64,000 nt of DNA, from positions 28,077 through 92,076 of the forward strand of contig NZ_LGIT01000007.1 of assembly GCF_001187865.1 (NCBI RefSeq). The letters are read 5' to 3'. How positions within the stretch are numbered: the first letter of the stretch is position 1; the number at the start of each line of letters is the position of its first letter. The notes under the pieces were generated by a model. It was given only the letters and a program-made list of their open reading frames with translations, ran no database searches and was not told the origin of the DNA. This DNA comes from Klebsiella sp. RIT-PI-d (GTDB lineage: Bacteria > Pseudomonadota > Gammaproteobacteria > Enterobacterales > Enterobacteriaceae). This document shows positions 11,709 through 20,057 of the stretch, in pieces. Position numbers and translations under genes: made by a program.

Positions 11709-12164
11709 ATGAAAACATTGTCAGGCATGGCGCTTTTTCTTGCACTTATCGCAGGCCCGGCCGCAGCGCAGACGCAGATGAGCTGCCCGGTTCCGGAAAG
11801 CATTACCTACCAGAATAATATTTACACGGCGCAAGTCACCCAACCCGGCTGGGAAGGAAGCTGGAATTCACAGCGGCATGTAAAACAAAGCGTAAAACGT
11901 TTTGTGACTGCGCTGTATTTTGCGAAGAGTGGCGTTAATGAAGGTGCGCTGGTTAATTGTACCTATGAGCTGGCAAACGGCAAAGATATCGATTTAGCCT
12001 ACAGCCGCCAGGGGGAAGAAGATACTCTCAGCAACCTGATCGTTTCAATTGCCGGGAATACCAGCTGGTATCCAGAATCTGCTGCAAAAACCGAGCGTTT
12101 TTATGATTGCGATGATTCAGCAGATGCCTGCAACTTCATGCCAGTCAAAACAGTTAGCCAATGA
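11709..12164 (+). CDS. Secreted DUF3757-type protein
   Basis: A 151-residue protein with a clear signal peptide (MKTLSGMALFLALIAGPAAA, cleavage before QTQ). The mature part starts with SCPVPESITYQNNIYTAQ and continues with GWEGSW, a pattern I associate with DUF3757 periplasmic proteins of unknown role. Four cysteines remain after cleavage (SCPV, VNCTY, YDCDD, DACNF), which would allow two disulfides. The ATG is preceded by AAAGGA. It sits between fieF and cpxP, where E. coli has no gene, and converges on the CpxQ terminator. No function can be assigned; periplasmic location is inferred. Confidence 0.75.
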   Translation: MKTLSGMALFLALIAGPAAAQTQMSCPVPESITYQNNIYTAQVTQPGWEGSWNSQRHVKQSVKRFVTALYFAKSGVNEGALVNCTYELANGKDIDLAYSRQGEEDTLSNLIVSIAGNTSWYPESAAKTERFYDCDDSADACNFMPVKTVSQ

Positions 12165-12203
12165 TTGTCTTCAGACAGTGTCTGAAACGGATCGTCTACG
12201 CAT

Positions 12204-12262
12204 AAAAAAAAACCCCCACATCATGTGGGGGAAGACAGGGATGGTGTCTATGGCAAGGAAAA
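12204..12262 (-). ncRNA. cpxQ: CpxQ small RNA (3'-UTR of cpxP mRNA)
   Basis: After the cpxP stop, the minus strand reads TTTTCCTTGCCATAGACACC followed by a C-rich hairpin (CCCCCACA/TGTGGGGG) and a run of T, which matches the Hfq-dependent sRNA CpxQ that RNase E releases from cpxP mRNA in Salmonella and E. coli. CpxQ represses inner-membrane protein mRNAs as the RNA arm of the Cpx response. The 5' end is set by analogy to the known cleavage site. The hairpin is also the cpxP terminator. Confidence 0.85.
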
Positions 12263-12283
12263 ACAGGGTGTGTCGCTGGGATA

Positions 12284-12775
12284 CTACTTACTGCTACTAA
12301 ACTGCTTAAACGGAGAGGTCAATTGCAACTGCGTGATATCCCGCATCTGCGCCATCCGTTTTTGATGCTTCTCATTTAAAACCGCTTGCTGCTCCGGCGT
12401 TAACAGGCGGAACATTTGGTTACGCACGCGGGCCATTTCGACCTGTCGCGCTACCTGTTCCTGCGCCATTTTTTCTGCCTGAGCGCGCACAGCGTTTTCG
12501 TCAAAATTTTCAGCGGTAATCAGGCGGTGCATTGCCTCAATTTCGCTAACATTAACAGGTGGCTGCTCGTGCCTGGCCTGTTGCATCAGGTCTCGCATTT
12601 GTTGGCGCTGATGCTCCGTTAGACTTATGCCGTCAAACATGTGACTCTGCTGATTATTACGCTGCGTAAGTCCTTCGGTCGGGTGCCAGTTATCGCCTGC
12701 GATGGCGTCACCTGCCTGGCTAAACGCACTGAATGCCAGCGTAGAGACCATGACGGCAGCGGTAACTTTGCGCAT
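12284..12775 (-). CDS. cpxP: Periplasmic Cpx inhibitor and adaptor CpxP
   Basis: CpxP binds the CpxA sensor domain and keeps it off; misfolded proteins titrate it and are delivered to DegP. The start [20 protein letters not shown] (163 residues) is preferred over an alternative five codons upstream because it matches the E. coli signal peptide. The two LTxxQ repeats of the Spy/CpxP fold are present ([10 protein letters not shown] and [10 protein letters not shown]). It diverges from cpxRA, with a perfect CpxR box between. Confidence 0.95.
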   Translation of the reverse strand: MRKVTAAVMVSTLAFSAFSQAGDAIAGDNWHPTEGLTQRNNQQSHMFDGISLTEHQRQQMRDLMQQARHEQPPVNVSEIEAMHRLITAENFDENAVRAQAEKMAQEQVARQVEMARVRNQMFRLLTPEQQAVLNEKHQKRMAQMRDITQLQLTSPFKQFSSSK

Positions 12776-12857
12776 CACTTGCTCCCACAAACTTTGTTGT
12801 TTCGCGATTCCACGAAAGACAGTCTACGATTCAGGCTGCAAACTAGCGTCAGGCGGT

Positions 12858-12872
12858 GTAAAACAACGTAAA
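12858..12872. promoter_or_regulatory. CpxR box between cpxP and cpxR
   Basis: GTAAA-ACAAC-GTAAA matches the CpxR-P consensus (GTAAA-N5-GTAAA) exactly. It lies in the short divergent promoter region and would serve autoactivation of cpxP and cpxRA. Confidence 0.9.
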
Positions 12873-12927
12873 GTCATGGATTAGCGCGCTTCGATGACGT
12901 AATTTCTGCCTCGGAGGTATTTAAAAA

Positions 12928-13626
12928 ATGAATAAAATCCTGTTAGTTGATGATGATCGGGAGCTCACGTCGTTACTTAAAGAGCTGCTCGACATGGAAG
13001 GCTTTAACGTTTTAGTGGCGCATGATGGGGAACAGGCGCTGACATTAATTGATGACAGCATAGATCTGCTTTTACTTGATGTGATGATGCCGAAGAAAAA
13101 CGGTATCGACACGCTTAAAGAGCTACGGCAGACCCACCAGACGCCGGTAATTATGTTGACCGCCCGCGGCAGCGAGCTGGATCGCGTACTTGGGCTTGAA
13201 CTGGGTGCGGATGATTATCTGCCGAAACCGTTTAACGATCGCGAACTGGTCGCGCGTATTCGCGCTATTTTGCGCCGATCGCACTGGAGCGAGCAGCAGC
13301 AAAATAGTGATAACGGTTCGCCAACGGTCGACGTGGATGGTCTTAGCCTCAACCCTGGCCGTCAGGAAGCCAGTTTCGATGGCGTAACGCTGGAACTGAC
13401 CGGTACCGAGTTCACGTTATTGTATTTGCTGGCGCAGCATCTGGGACAGGTGGTGTCTCGTGAACACCTGAGTCAGGAAGTTCTGGGGAAACGTTTGACG
13501 CCATTCGACCGCGCCATTGATATGCACATTTCTAACCTGCGGCGTAAGCTGCCAGAGCGTAAAGATGGTCATCCGTGGTTTAAAACGCTGCGCGGCCGTG
13601 GATATCTGATGGTCTCCGCTTCATGA
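12928..13626 (+). CDS. cpxR: Response regulator CpxR
   Basis: CpxR is the OmpR-family regulator of envelope stress. The 232-residue protein has the receiver domain with acidic pocket DDD near residues 8-10 and the phosphorylation site in LLLLDVMMP (Asp51), and a C-terminal winged helix (ELTGTEFTLLYLLAQ ... RGYLMV). GGAGG lies upstream of the ATG. Its stop overlaps the cpxA start as ATGA. Confidence 0.98.
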   Translation: MNKILLVDDDRELTSLLKELLDMEGFNVLVAHDGEQALTLIDDSIDLLLLDVMMPKKNGIDTLKELRQTHQTPVIMLTARGSELDRVLGLELGADDYLPKPFNDRELVARIRAILRRSHWSEQQQNSDNGSPTVDVDGLSLNPGRQEASFDGVTLELTGTEFTLLYLLAQHLGQVVSREHLSQEVLGKRLTPFDRAIDMHISNLRRKLPERKDGHPWFKTLRGRGYLMVSAS

Positions 13627-14996
13627 TTGGAAGCCTGACCGCCCGTATCTTTGCTATTTTCTGGCTCACGCTGGCGCTGGTATTGATGCTGGTACTGATG
13701 CTACCCAAGCTGGACTCCCGCCAGATGACGGAACTTCTGGAAAGTGAGCAACGTCAGGGTGTCATGATTGAGCAGCATGTCGAAGCCGAACTGGCCAACG
13801 ATCCACCCAATGATTTGATGTGGTGGCGTCGGCTGTTTCGCGCTATCGATAAGTGGGCACCGCCGGGCCAACGTCTGGTCCTCGTGACCAGCGAAGGTCG
13901 CGTTATTGGTGCTGAAAGCAATGAAATGCAGATCATTCGTAACTTTATTGGTCAGTCGGATGACGCCGATCAGCCGCAAAAGAAAAAGTATGGTCGGGTA
14001 GAGCTGGTTGGCCCATTTTCGATACATGATGGCGAAGATAACTACCAACTTTATCTCATCCGTCCTGCCAGCAGTTCGCAATCCGACTTTATTAACCTAC
14101 TGTTTGACCGTCCGCTTCTGCTATTGATTGTCACAATGCTGGTCAGTGCACCGCTACTATTGTGGCTGGCATGGAGCCTTGCCCGACCGGCACGTAAGCT
14201 TAAGAATGCAGCAGATGAAGTCGCCCAGGGGAATTTACGTCAGCATCCTGAACTGGAGGCCGGACCGCAGGAGTTTCAGGCGGCAGGTGCCAGTTTTAAC
14301 CAGATGGTGACCGCGCTTGAGCGAATGATGACCACCCAGCAACGTTTGCTTTCGGACATCTCCCACGAACTGCGCACACCGCTTACGCGTCTTCAGCTTG
14401 CCACCGCTTTACTGCGCCGTCGTAGCGGAGAGAGCAAAGAGCTGGAGCGCATCGAAATGGAGGCGCACCGGCTGGATAGCATGATCAACGATTTGCTGGT
14501 TATGTCGCGTAATCAGCAGAAAAATGCGCTGGTCAGCCAGACAATGAAAGCTAATCAGCTCTGGAGTGAAGTGCTGGATAACGCCGCATTTGAAGCCGAG
14601 CAGATGGGGAAATCGTTTACTATTGAGTACCCGCCGGGGCCGTGGCCGCTGTACGGTAACCCGAGTGCGCTGGAAAGCGCGCTGGAGAATATTGTCCGTA
14701 ATGCGCTGCGCTACTCGCATACCACAATTTCCGTGGCCTTCGCCGTGGATAAAGAGGGTATTACCATTAGCGTTGATGATGATGGTCCGGGCGTCAGTCA
14801 GGAAGACAGAGAGCAGATATTCCGCCCGTTCTATCGTACCGATGAGGCGCGCGATCGGGAGTCAGGCGGAACGGGTCTGGGTCTGGCGATTGTCGAAACG
14901 GCCATTCAGCAGCACCGTGGCTGGGTAAAAGCAGAGGACAGCCCGCTGGGCGGTTTACGCCTGGTGATCTGGCTTCCGCTGTATAAGCGGGCATAA
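13623..14996 (+). CDS. cpxA: Envelope-stress sensor kinase CpxA
   Basis: CpxA is the inner-membrane histidine kinase and phosphatase partner of CpxR. The 457-residue protein has TM1 (about residues 7-29), a periplasmic sensor domain, TM2 (about 164-186), HAMP domain, the H-box SDISHELRTPLTRL (His248), N box NIVRNALRYS, and G boxes DDGPGV and GGTGLGLAI. It overlaps cpxR by four bases. Confidence 0.98.
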   Translation: MIGSLTARIFAIFWLTLALVLMLVLMLPKLDSRQMTELLESEQRQGVMIEQHVEAELANDPPNDLMWWRRLFRAIDKWAPPGQRLVLVTSEGRVIGAESNEMQIIRNFIGQSDDADQPQKKKYGRVELVGPFSIHDGEDNYQLYLIRPASSSQSDFINLLFDRPLLLLIVTMLVSAPLLLWLAWSLARPARKLKNAADEVAQGNLRQHPELEAGPQEFQAAGASFNQMVTALERMMTTQQRLLSDISHELRTPLTRLQLATALLRRRSGESKELERIEMEAHRLDSMINDLLVMSRNQQKNALVSQTMKANQLWSEVLDNAAFEAEQMGKSFTIEYPPGPWPLYGNPSALESALENIVRNALRYSHTTISVAFAVDKEGITISVDDDGPGVSQEDREQIFRPFYRTDEARDRESGGTGLGLAIVETAIQQHRGWVKAEDSPLGGLRLVIWLPLYKRA

Positions 14997-15008
14997 GTAA
15001 CGAAGCCA

Positions 15009-15054
15009 CCCTCTTTCCAACCCTCTCCCTCAGGGAGAAGGTTGGGGATGAGGG
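15009..15054. repeat. Dispersed CCCTCTCCCT-type palindromic repeat
   Basis: The stretch contains AACCCTCTCCCT then AGGGAGAAGGTT, an imperfect palindrome of the kind scattered between enterobacterial genes. A related copy lies at 24835-24869. It separates the convergent cpxA and yiiM genes and may act as a bidirectional terminator. Confidence 0.6.
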
Positions 15055-15060
15055 AAATCT

Positions 15061-15735
15061 CTACCGCCCCCACAACCGACGCGAAGAATCTTCAATTTTG
15101 CCGCTGGCGCGGCGCTTTTGCATGGTCCGCGTCCAGCTTAATGAAAGCCCGGCAGCCGACAGCAAACGATGATATTGCTCATCATCAAATGGCATTGACC
15201 ATGCAATAACCCCCGCCTCATGTACTGAAACATCGCTTAAACGTGATGCAAGCACAAGCGGCGTGGCCGCAGACACATTGCCACCTGCGATCACCCTGTA
15301 AAGCCAGCCAGTTTTACCACTTGCCTGCATAATTGACGCCATCTCGCTAATATCGAAGTGGAAATTAAGTTTAAAGCACGGAGAGCGAGGCTGGGTGACC
15401 TGAATAAATGTTTCACCCCAGCGGAAGATATCGCCGATAAACACGTTCTCTTCGGTAAGCCCTTCGGTTGACAGATTTTCACCAAATGCCGGGGCGACGA
15501 ACAAATCGGCCTGCTCAGAAAACTCACGCGCCCAGTATCGATAGTGCTCGCGTGGATAGTGGCACAACGCGCGATCCGGGCCGCCGTGTATTTTGGTTTC
15601 CGCCTGCTCGTCCCCCAGTAACCCCTGCTCCGTTAACGTGAGCTCGCCGGATACCTGAACCTTAGCAATGGCGCTGGGTCGGCTTCCTTCATATTCCCTG
15701 ATCTTGCCAGTGAAGACATCAACTGGATATCGCAT
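15061..15735 (-). CDS. yiiM: MOSC-domain protein YiiM
   Basis: A 224-residue MOSC (molybdenum cofactor sulfurase C-terminal) domain protein, implicated in E. coli in molybdoenzyme-dependent reduction of base analogues such as 6-N-hydroxylaminopurine. The GDEQAETKIHGGPDRALCHY segment and the conserved cysteine in QPRSPCFKLNFHF (molybdenum cofactor contact in MOSC proteins) are visible. Length equals the E. coli protein. It is monocistronic between convergent cpxA and the divergent aldolase gene. Confidence 0.93.
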   Translation of the reverse strand: MRYPVDVFTGKIREYEGSRPSAIAKVQVSGELTLTEQGLLGDEQAETKIHGGPDRALCHYPREHYRYWAREFSEQADLFVAPAFGENLSTEGLTEENVFIGDIFRWGETFIQVTQPRSPCFKLNFHFDISEMASIMQASGKTGWLYRVIAGGNVSAATPLVLASRLSDVSVHEAGVIAWSMPFDDEQYHRLLSAAGLSLSWTRTMQKRRASGKIEDSSRRLWGR

Positions 15736-15841
15736 CTGCTTCTCCCTTTTCGATAAACTTGCCTTATTAAAGCATAAATTTTATCCGGACTGCCGAAAAT
15801 GCGAGCCGCGTTCATACGATGATCAATCAGACATGTTATCT

Positions 15842-15860
15842 ATTGAAACGCCATTTCAAA
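15842..15860. promoter_or_regulatory. KdgR-type operator upstream of the aldolase gene
   Basis: ATTGAAACGCCATTTCAAA agrees with the KdgR consensus AATRAAAYRNYRTTTYATT at 16 of 19 positions and is nearly symmetric. It lies 17 bases before the aldolase start codon, where bound repressor would block transcription or initiation. The same core precedes kdgT (17961-17979). Confidence 0.75.
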
Positions 15861-15876
15861 TTGAGGAGTTGACAAC

Positions 15877-16773
15877 GTGACGAGACAATCGCAGTTTGCC
15901 GGCGTCTGGTGCCCTTCCATTACGCCAATGCATGACAATGGAGATATCGATCTTAACGGCCTGAAGCAGCATCTGAAGCGCCTGACCGAAGCAAAAATTG
16001 ATGTGATCCTGCTGATGGGCAGTATCGGAGAGTTTGCCTCATTGACCCTGGAGGAGAGGCTGATGCTGATCCGCGAAGCCAGGGCAATGAGTAGCAGCCG
16101 GATGGTAGCCAACGTCTCATCCACCTGTGTGAAAGACATCCAGGTCATGGCGCAAGAAGCGTATCGCGTCGGCTATGATGCAGTGATGGTGCTGCCACCC
16201 TACTATTACGGGCAGTCGCCCAGGCAGCTGCTGAGCTATTTTCGCCAGCTGGGGAATTCACTTAGCGGCCAGTGGTTCGCCTACAACTTTCCGGCACGTA
16301 CCGGCTGTGATTTAACGCCGGATCTGATCGCAACGCTGGCCGCCGAATTTCCGAATTTTGCCGGGATTAAAGATACCGTCGATTGTCAGTCGCACACGCG
16401 CAGTATGATCGACACCACGCGGGCGGTACGGGACGATTTCGCGGTTCTCTCTGGCTATGACGAATATTATATTCCCAATCTGCTGGCCGGTGGCGCAGGC
16501 GTGATTTCCGGTTTAAACAACGTTATGCCGGAACTGTTTGTCAGCGCCCGGGAAGCATTCGATCGGGGCGATCTACAGACGCTGTGCACGTTACAGCAGG
16601 ATATCGGCACCTATATGTCCATATATGCCATTGGTGAGGATTTTGTTTCGACGATCAAAACCGTAGTATCGCGTAAATTCGGCTATTGTACTGGCGTATC
16701 GCGTAATGCGGGCGGGGCCTTAGATGAAGGTCAATGCCGCATCATCGATGATGTTTTTGGCGCGAAGTCATAA
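15877..16773 (+). CDS. DapA-family aldolase, probable 2-keto-3-deoxygluconate aldolase
   Basis: A 298-residue TIM-barrel lyase of the dihydrodipicolinate synthase/N-acetylneuraminate lyase family. The Schiff-base lysine lies in FAGIKDTVD and the catalytic tyrosine in FAYNFPARTG. The usual GTTGE phosphate-loop reads GSIGEF, as in members that act on sugar acids and not on pyruvate plus aspartate semialdehyde. The GTG start has GAGGAG upstream. A KdgR-type operator precedes it and the KDG permease gene kdgT converges on it, so cleavage of KDG to pyruvate and glyceraldehyde is the likely reaction; related E. coli proteins are YagE and YjhH. The K-12 kdgT region has no such gene. Confidence 0.75.
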   Translation: MTRQSQFAGVWCPSITPMHDNGDIDLNGLKQHLKRLTEAKIDVILLMGSIGEFASLTLEERLMLIREARAMSSSRMVANVSSTCVKDIQVMAQEAYRVGYDAVMVLPPYYYGQSPRQLLSYFRQLGNSLSGQWFAYNFPARTGCDLTPDLIATLAAEFPNFAGIKDTVDCQSHTRSMIDTTRAVRDDFAVLSGYDEYYIPNLLAGGAGVISGLNNVMPELFVSAREAFDRGDLQTLCTLQQDIGTYMSIYAIGEDFVSTIKTVVSRKFGYCTGVSRNAGGALDEGQCRIIDDVFGAKS

Positions 16774-16779
16774 GCAAAA

Positions 16780-16812
16780 AAGCCCGGCCGCGCTGACGCT
16801 GGCCGGGCTTCT
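16780..16812. terminator. Bidirectional terminator between aldolase gene and kdgT
   Basis: AGCCCGGCC and GGCCGGGCT pair around an 11-base loop. Six A bases on the left give a strong T tract for leftward transcription (kdgT); the rightward tail TCTTC is weaker. Confidence 0.85.
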
Positions 16813-16830
16813 TCAGTGAAATACGTTGTA

Positions 16831-17829
16831 CTATTTTACGGTGCCGAGCACATCGGCTTTGGCTGCTTCGATCCGGGCTGCTCTGGCTTTCACCTTCCGT
16901 GACCAGATTGAGGTCAGAATCGGTACCAGGATAGAGGTGACGATGACCGATGTTGCGACCAGCGCCGTTGCTGCAGGTGCCATAGGTCTGAATTCCGGGA
17001 TCATCTCTGCAATCAGTACCGGTGTTGCGACTGCGGCACCCGCTGAACTGGATGCGGCAACCCCGGCAGTACCATCGCCGCCGCCAATCAGTCTGTCGGC
17101 AATAATCAATGGAATACCGGTCACAACAATTACTGACAGGCCCAGCAGAATACCCAGAAGACCGGTTTGTGCAATAACGGTTAAATCAATCGTGTTACCC
17201 AGCGCAAAGGCGAAGAATGGGATCAACGTTTGTACGGCTTTGCTGAAGAATTCACGTAATTCCGGATCGAGGTTGCCCAGCGCAAAACCAATCAGGAAGG
17301 GTAATACAGCACCGACGAAGACATGCGGTTCAAATGAGGCGATACCCGCCGTACCCAGAATGACCATCGTCATCAGCGGGCCAGATTCCAGCGACATCAG
17401 CACAAAAGCACCAGCTTCTTCTTTTGTTCCGTACTGCTGCATGATGGAGGCATACAGACCGCCGTTGGTCATATCCATCGCGGCGACCAGCGCCAGAGTC
17501 GAGAGTCCGGCGAAGAACCCTACTTCCACGCCGTGCTCGGGGATGATGCGTGATGCGATTGCCGCGACCAGCCAGGCGACAGCAATTTTAGTGACGACCA
17601 GCGTACCGGATTTACGCAGGACCGTGCCCGTTGCACTCAGTTTAATCGAGGCACCCATACAGAAAAACCAGACTGCCAGAATCGGCACCGTACCGGTGAT
17701 CATACCGTTAGTGAACGATCCAAAATATTTTCCTGCACCCGGCGCAAAGGTATGGCACAGCGCGCCGAGGAACAGCGGGACGAGCATCATGCCGCCCGGA
17801 ATTTTTTCTATCTTGCGTTTAATCTGCAT
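16831..17829 (-). CDS. kdgT: 2-keto-3-deoxygluconate:H+ symporter KdgT
   Basis: KdgT imports 2-keto-3-deoxygluconate, a breakdown product of pectin and uronates. The ATG at 17829 (after AGGTGAAGA) gives [20 protein letters not shown] and 332 residues with about ten membrane segments, matching E. coli KdgT; the open frame extends further upstream but that part has no family similarity. Conserved blocks include [16 protein letters not shown] and [14 protein letters not shown] KdgR-like operator lies about 130 bases upstream. Confidence 0.97.
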   Translation of the reverse strand: MQIKRKIEKIPGGMMLVPLFLGALCHTFAPGAGKYFGSFTNGMITGTVPILAVWFFCMGASIKLSATGTVLRKSGTLVVTKIAVAWLVAAIASRIIPEHGVEVGFFAGLSTLALVAAMDMTNGGLYASIMQQYGTKEEAGAFVLMSLESGPLMTMVILGTAGIASFEPHVFVGAVLPFLIGFALGNLDPELREFFSKAVQTLIPFFAFALGNTIDLTVIAQTGLLGILLGLSVIVVTGIPLIIADRLIGGGDGTAGVAASSSAGAAVATPVLIAEMIPEFRPMAPAATALVATSVIVTSILVPILTSIWSRKVKARAARIEAAKADVLGTVK

Positions 17830-17960
17830 CTTCTTCACCTGTAAGCATAAAAATAGGGCAATTTTTATGGGTGGATGCATCCCGTATTGAAGATGCCTCC
17901 GCGTCGATGAACGCAAGATAATCATTCAGCGAAACTATAAAAGTGATCGTAGCCACACAA

Positions 17961-17979
17961 ATTGAAACGCAGTTTCTAT
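17961..17979. promoter_or_regulatory. KdgR-type operator upstream of kdgT
   Basis: ATTGAAACGCAGTTTCTAT agrees with the KdgR consensus at 15 of 19 positions and shares the core ATTGAAACGC with the site before the aldolase gene at 15842. kdgT is a known KdgR target in E. coli. Confidence 0.7.
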
Positions 17980-18040
17980 TTTAATGGATCATTGTTTTTT
18001 ATTTGATGCAGATCACCATAGCACCCTGAAACGCAGCGCA

Positions 18041-18075
18041 AAAAAAAGCCTCCGCGGCATTACCAGCGGAGGCTT
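18041..18075 (-). terminator. Terminator of sodA
   Basis: AAGCCTCCGC and GCGGAGGCTT form a ten-base-pair stem; on the minus strand a T run follows, about 40 bases after the sodA stop. Confidence 0.88.
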
Positions 18076-18076
18076 C

Positions 18077-18100
18077 TACCCTGCACAAGCGTGCAGGGTA
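18077..18100 (-). terminator. Second hairpin in sodA 3' region
   Basis: TACCCTGCAC and GTGCAGGGTA form a perfect ten-base-pair stem around AAGC, immediately 5' (in transcript sense) of the main terminator. It has no T tract of its own and may protect the 3' end of sodA mRNA. Confidence 0.5.
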
Positions 18101-18114
18101 ATCATCTTTAAAAC

Positions 18115-18735
18115 TTATTTTTTAGCCGCGAAACGCGCCGCAGCTTCGTCCCAGTTCACTACGTCCCAGAATGCTTTGGTGTAGTCCGGGCGACGGTTCT
18201 GGTATTTCAGGTAGTAAGCGTGTTCCCACACATCCAGACCAATGATCGGGAAGCCAGAAACGCCGGCAACCGCTTCACCCATCAGCGGGGAATCCTGGTT
18301 GGCAGTAGAAACCACGGCCAGTTTGTCGTCTTTCAGTACCAGCCATGCCCAGCCGGAACCAAAGCGCGTCGCCGCCGCTTTCTCAAATTCTTCTTTGAAT
18401 TTTTCTACCGAACCAAAATCACGCTCAATGGCGGCTTTCAGATCGCCCTGCAGGGTCGTGTCTTTTTTCAGACCTTTCCAGAACAGGCTGTGGTTCGCGT
18501 GACCGCCCGCGTTGTTACGCAGTACGGTTTTCTTGTCCGCCGGAACTTGATCCAGTTTGGTAATCAGTTCTTCAACCGGCAGGTTAGCCAGTTCAGGCAG
18601 GCTTTCCAGCGCGGCGTTGGCGTTATTGACATAGGTCTGGTGATGTTTGGTGTGATGGATCTCCATCGTCTGCTTATCGAAATGCGGTTCAAGGGCATCG
18701 TAGGCATACGGCAGGGATGGCAGTGTATAGCTCAT
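18115..18735 (-). CDS. sodA: Superoxide dismutase [Mn]
   Basis: SodA is the cytoplasmic manganese dismutase. The start [20 protein letters not shown] gives 206 residues as in E. coli; in-frame ATGs four codons upstream lack the family start. Metal ligands are seen in [19 protein letters not shown] and [17 protein letters not shown] Fur box lies in the upstream region, in keeping with iron-dependent repression. Confidence 0.98.
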   Translation of the reverse strand: MSYTLPSLPYAYDALEPHFDKQTMEIHHTKHHQTYVNNANAALESLPELANLPVEELITKLDQVPADKKTVLRNNAGGHANHSLFWKGLKKDTTLQGDLKAAIERDFGSVEKFKEEFEKAAATRFGSGWAWLVLKDDKLAVVSTANQDSPLMGEAVAGVSGFPIIGLDVWEHAYYLKYQNRRPDYTKAFWDVVNWDEAAARFAAKK

Positions 18736-18810
18736 AATCATCTCCATTATTGTCTGGCGGCAGAAGTGTTAACGCCGCGTAAGCAGTTGGTTCATTATAG
18801 TTAATTAAAT

Positions 18811-18829
18811 GATATTGAAAATGTTTATC
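18811..18829. promoter_or_regulatory. Fur box of sodA
   Basis: GATATTGAAAATGTTTATC matches the Fur consensus GATAATGATAATCATTATC at 15 of 19 positions, about 75 bases upstream of the sodA start, consistent with the known Fur control of sodA. Confidence 0.75.
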
Positions 18830-18878
18830 AATGCCGTAGTTTTTATAAGGATATAACTTTCTGTTCTGAAGCCAAATT

Positions 18879-18894
18879 TGTGAGCTTGCTCATT
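18879..18894. promoter_or_regulatory. Possible CRP site upstream of rhaT
   Basis: TGTGA-GCTTGC-TCATT fits the CRP consensus (TGTGA-N6-TCACA) with two right-half mismatches and lies about 130 bases before rhaT, which is CRP- and RhaS-dependent in E. coli. Confidence 0.5.
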
Positions 18895-19022
18895 GCATTA
18901 ACCGGTTCATTGCCAGCCCGACACGTAAGGCGGCAGTCCGCTGAAGGTTAATCTATTGCACAATTTTTACACTCATCAGGTCGGGGAGGGTTTACCGACC
19001 ATAAAAAGATGAGGATAAAGAC

Positions 19023-20057
19023 ATGAGCAACATGATTACGATGGGTATTCTTTGGCATCTGATCGGCGCAGCCAGTGCAGCCTGTTTCTATGCCCCGTTT
19101 AAAAAGGTAAAAGGCTGGTCGTGGGAAACCATGTGGTCCGTCGGCGGAACGGTCTCATGGTTGATTTTACCCTGGACCATCAGCGCGCTGCTGCTACCTG
19201 ACTTCTGGGCCTATTACCGTTCCTTCAGTGCTTCTACGCTGCTACCGGTTTTTCTGTTCGGCGCAATGTGGGGCATTGGTAATATCAATTATGGTCTGAC
19301 CATGCGCTATCTTGGCATGTCGATGGGGATTGGGATCGCGATTGGCATTACGCTTATCGTCGGTACCCTGATGACGCCCATTCTTAACGGCAATTTTGAC
19401 GTATTGATCACCACACACGGCGGTCGTATGACGCTGACTGGCGTGCTGGTCGCACTTATTGGGGTCGGGATTGTCACCCACGCGGGTCAGCTGAAAGAAC
19501 GTAAAATGGGGATTAAAGCTGAAGACTTTAACCTGAAGAAAGGGCTGCTGCTGGCGGTAATGTGTGGCATCTTTTCTGCGGGTATGTCGTTTGCGATGAA
19601 TGCGGCAAAACCGATGCATGAGGCCGCCGCCGCGCTGGGGGTCGATCCGCTGTACGTTGCGCTACCCAGTTACGTGGTGATTATGGGCGGCGGAGCGCTG
19701 ATTAATCTGGGCTTCTGTTTTATTCGCCTGGCAAAATTAAAGAATCTGTCGGTAAAAGCAGACTTCTCGCTGCCAAAGCCGCTGATCGTCAGCAATATTC
19801 TGCTCTCCGCGCTGGGCGGACTAATGTGGTATTTGCAATTCTTCTTTTACGCCTGGGGGCATGCACGTATTCCGCCGCAGTATGACTATATCAGCTGGAT
19901 GCTGCATATGAGTTTCTATGTCTTGTGCGGCGGGATTGTAGGCCTGGTATTAAGAGAGTGGAATAATGCCGGGCGTCGTCCGGTCAGTGTACTTAGCCTT
20001 GGCTGCGTGGTGATTATCGTCGCCGCCAATATTGTCGGGCTGGGTATGGCAGGTTAA
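19023..20057 (+). CDS. rhaT: L-rhamnose:H+ symporter RhaT
   Basis: RhaT imports L-rhamnose and L-lyxose with a proton. The 344-residue protein has about ten membrane segments and begins [20 protein letters not shown] as in E. coli. It is transcribed away from sodA and converges on rhaR. The last roughly 108 bases are antisense to the extended 3' end of rhaR. Confidence 0.97.
   Translation: MSNMITMGILWHLIGAASAACFYAPFKKVKGWSWETMWSVGGTVSWLILPWTISALLLPDFWAYYRSFSASTLLPVFLFGAMWGIGNINYGLTMRYLGMSMGIGIAIGITLIVGTLMTPILNGNFDVLITTHGGRMTLTGVLVALIGVGIVTHAGQLKERKMGIKAEDFNLKKGLLLAVMCGIFSAGMSFAMNAAKPMHEAAAALGVDPLYVALPSYVVIMGGGALINLGFCFIRLAKLKNLSVKADFSLPKPLIVSNILLSALGGLMWYLQFFFYAWGHARIPPQYDYISWMLHMSFYVLCGGIVGLVLREWNNAGRRPVSVLSLGCVVIIVAANIVGLGMAG

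Noticed and set aside
16826..17890. 354-codon open frame antisense to kdgT
   Set aside because: Ser/Thr/Pro-rich translation of the opposite strand of a well-conserved permease; no independent signals.
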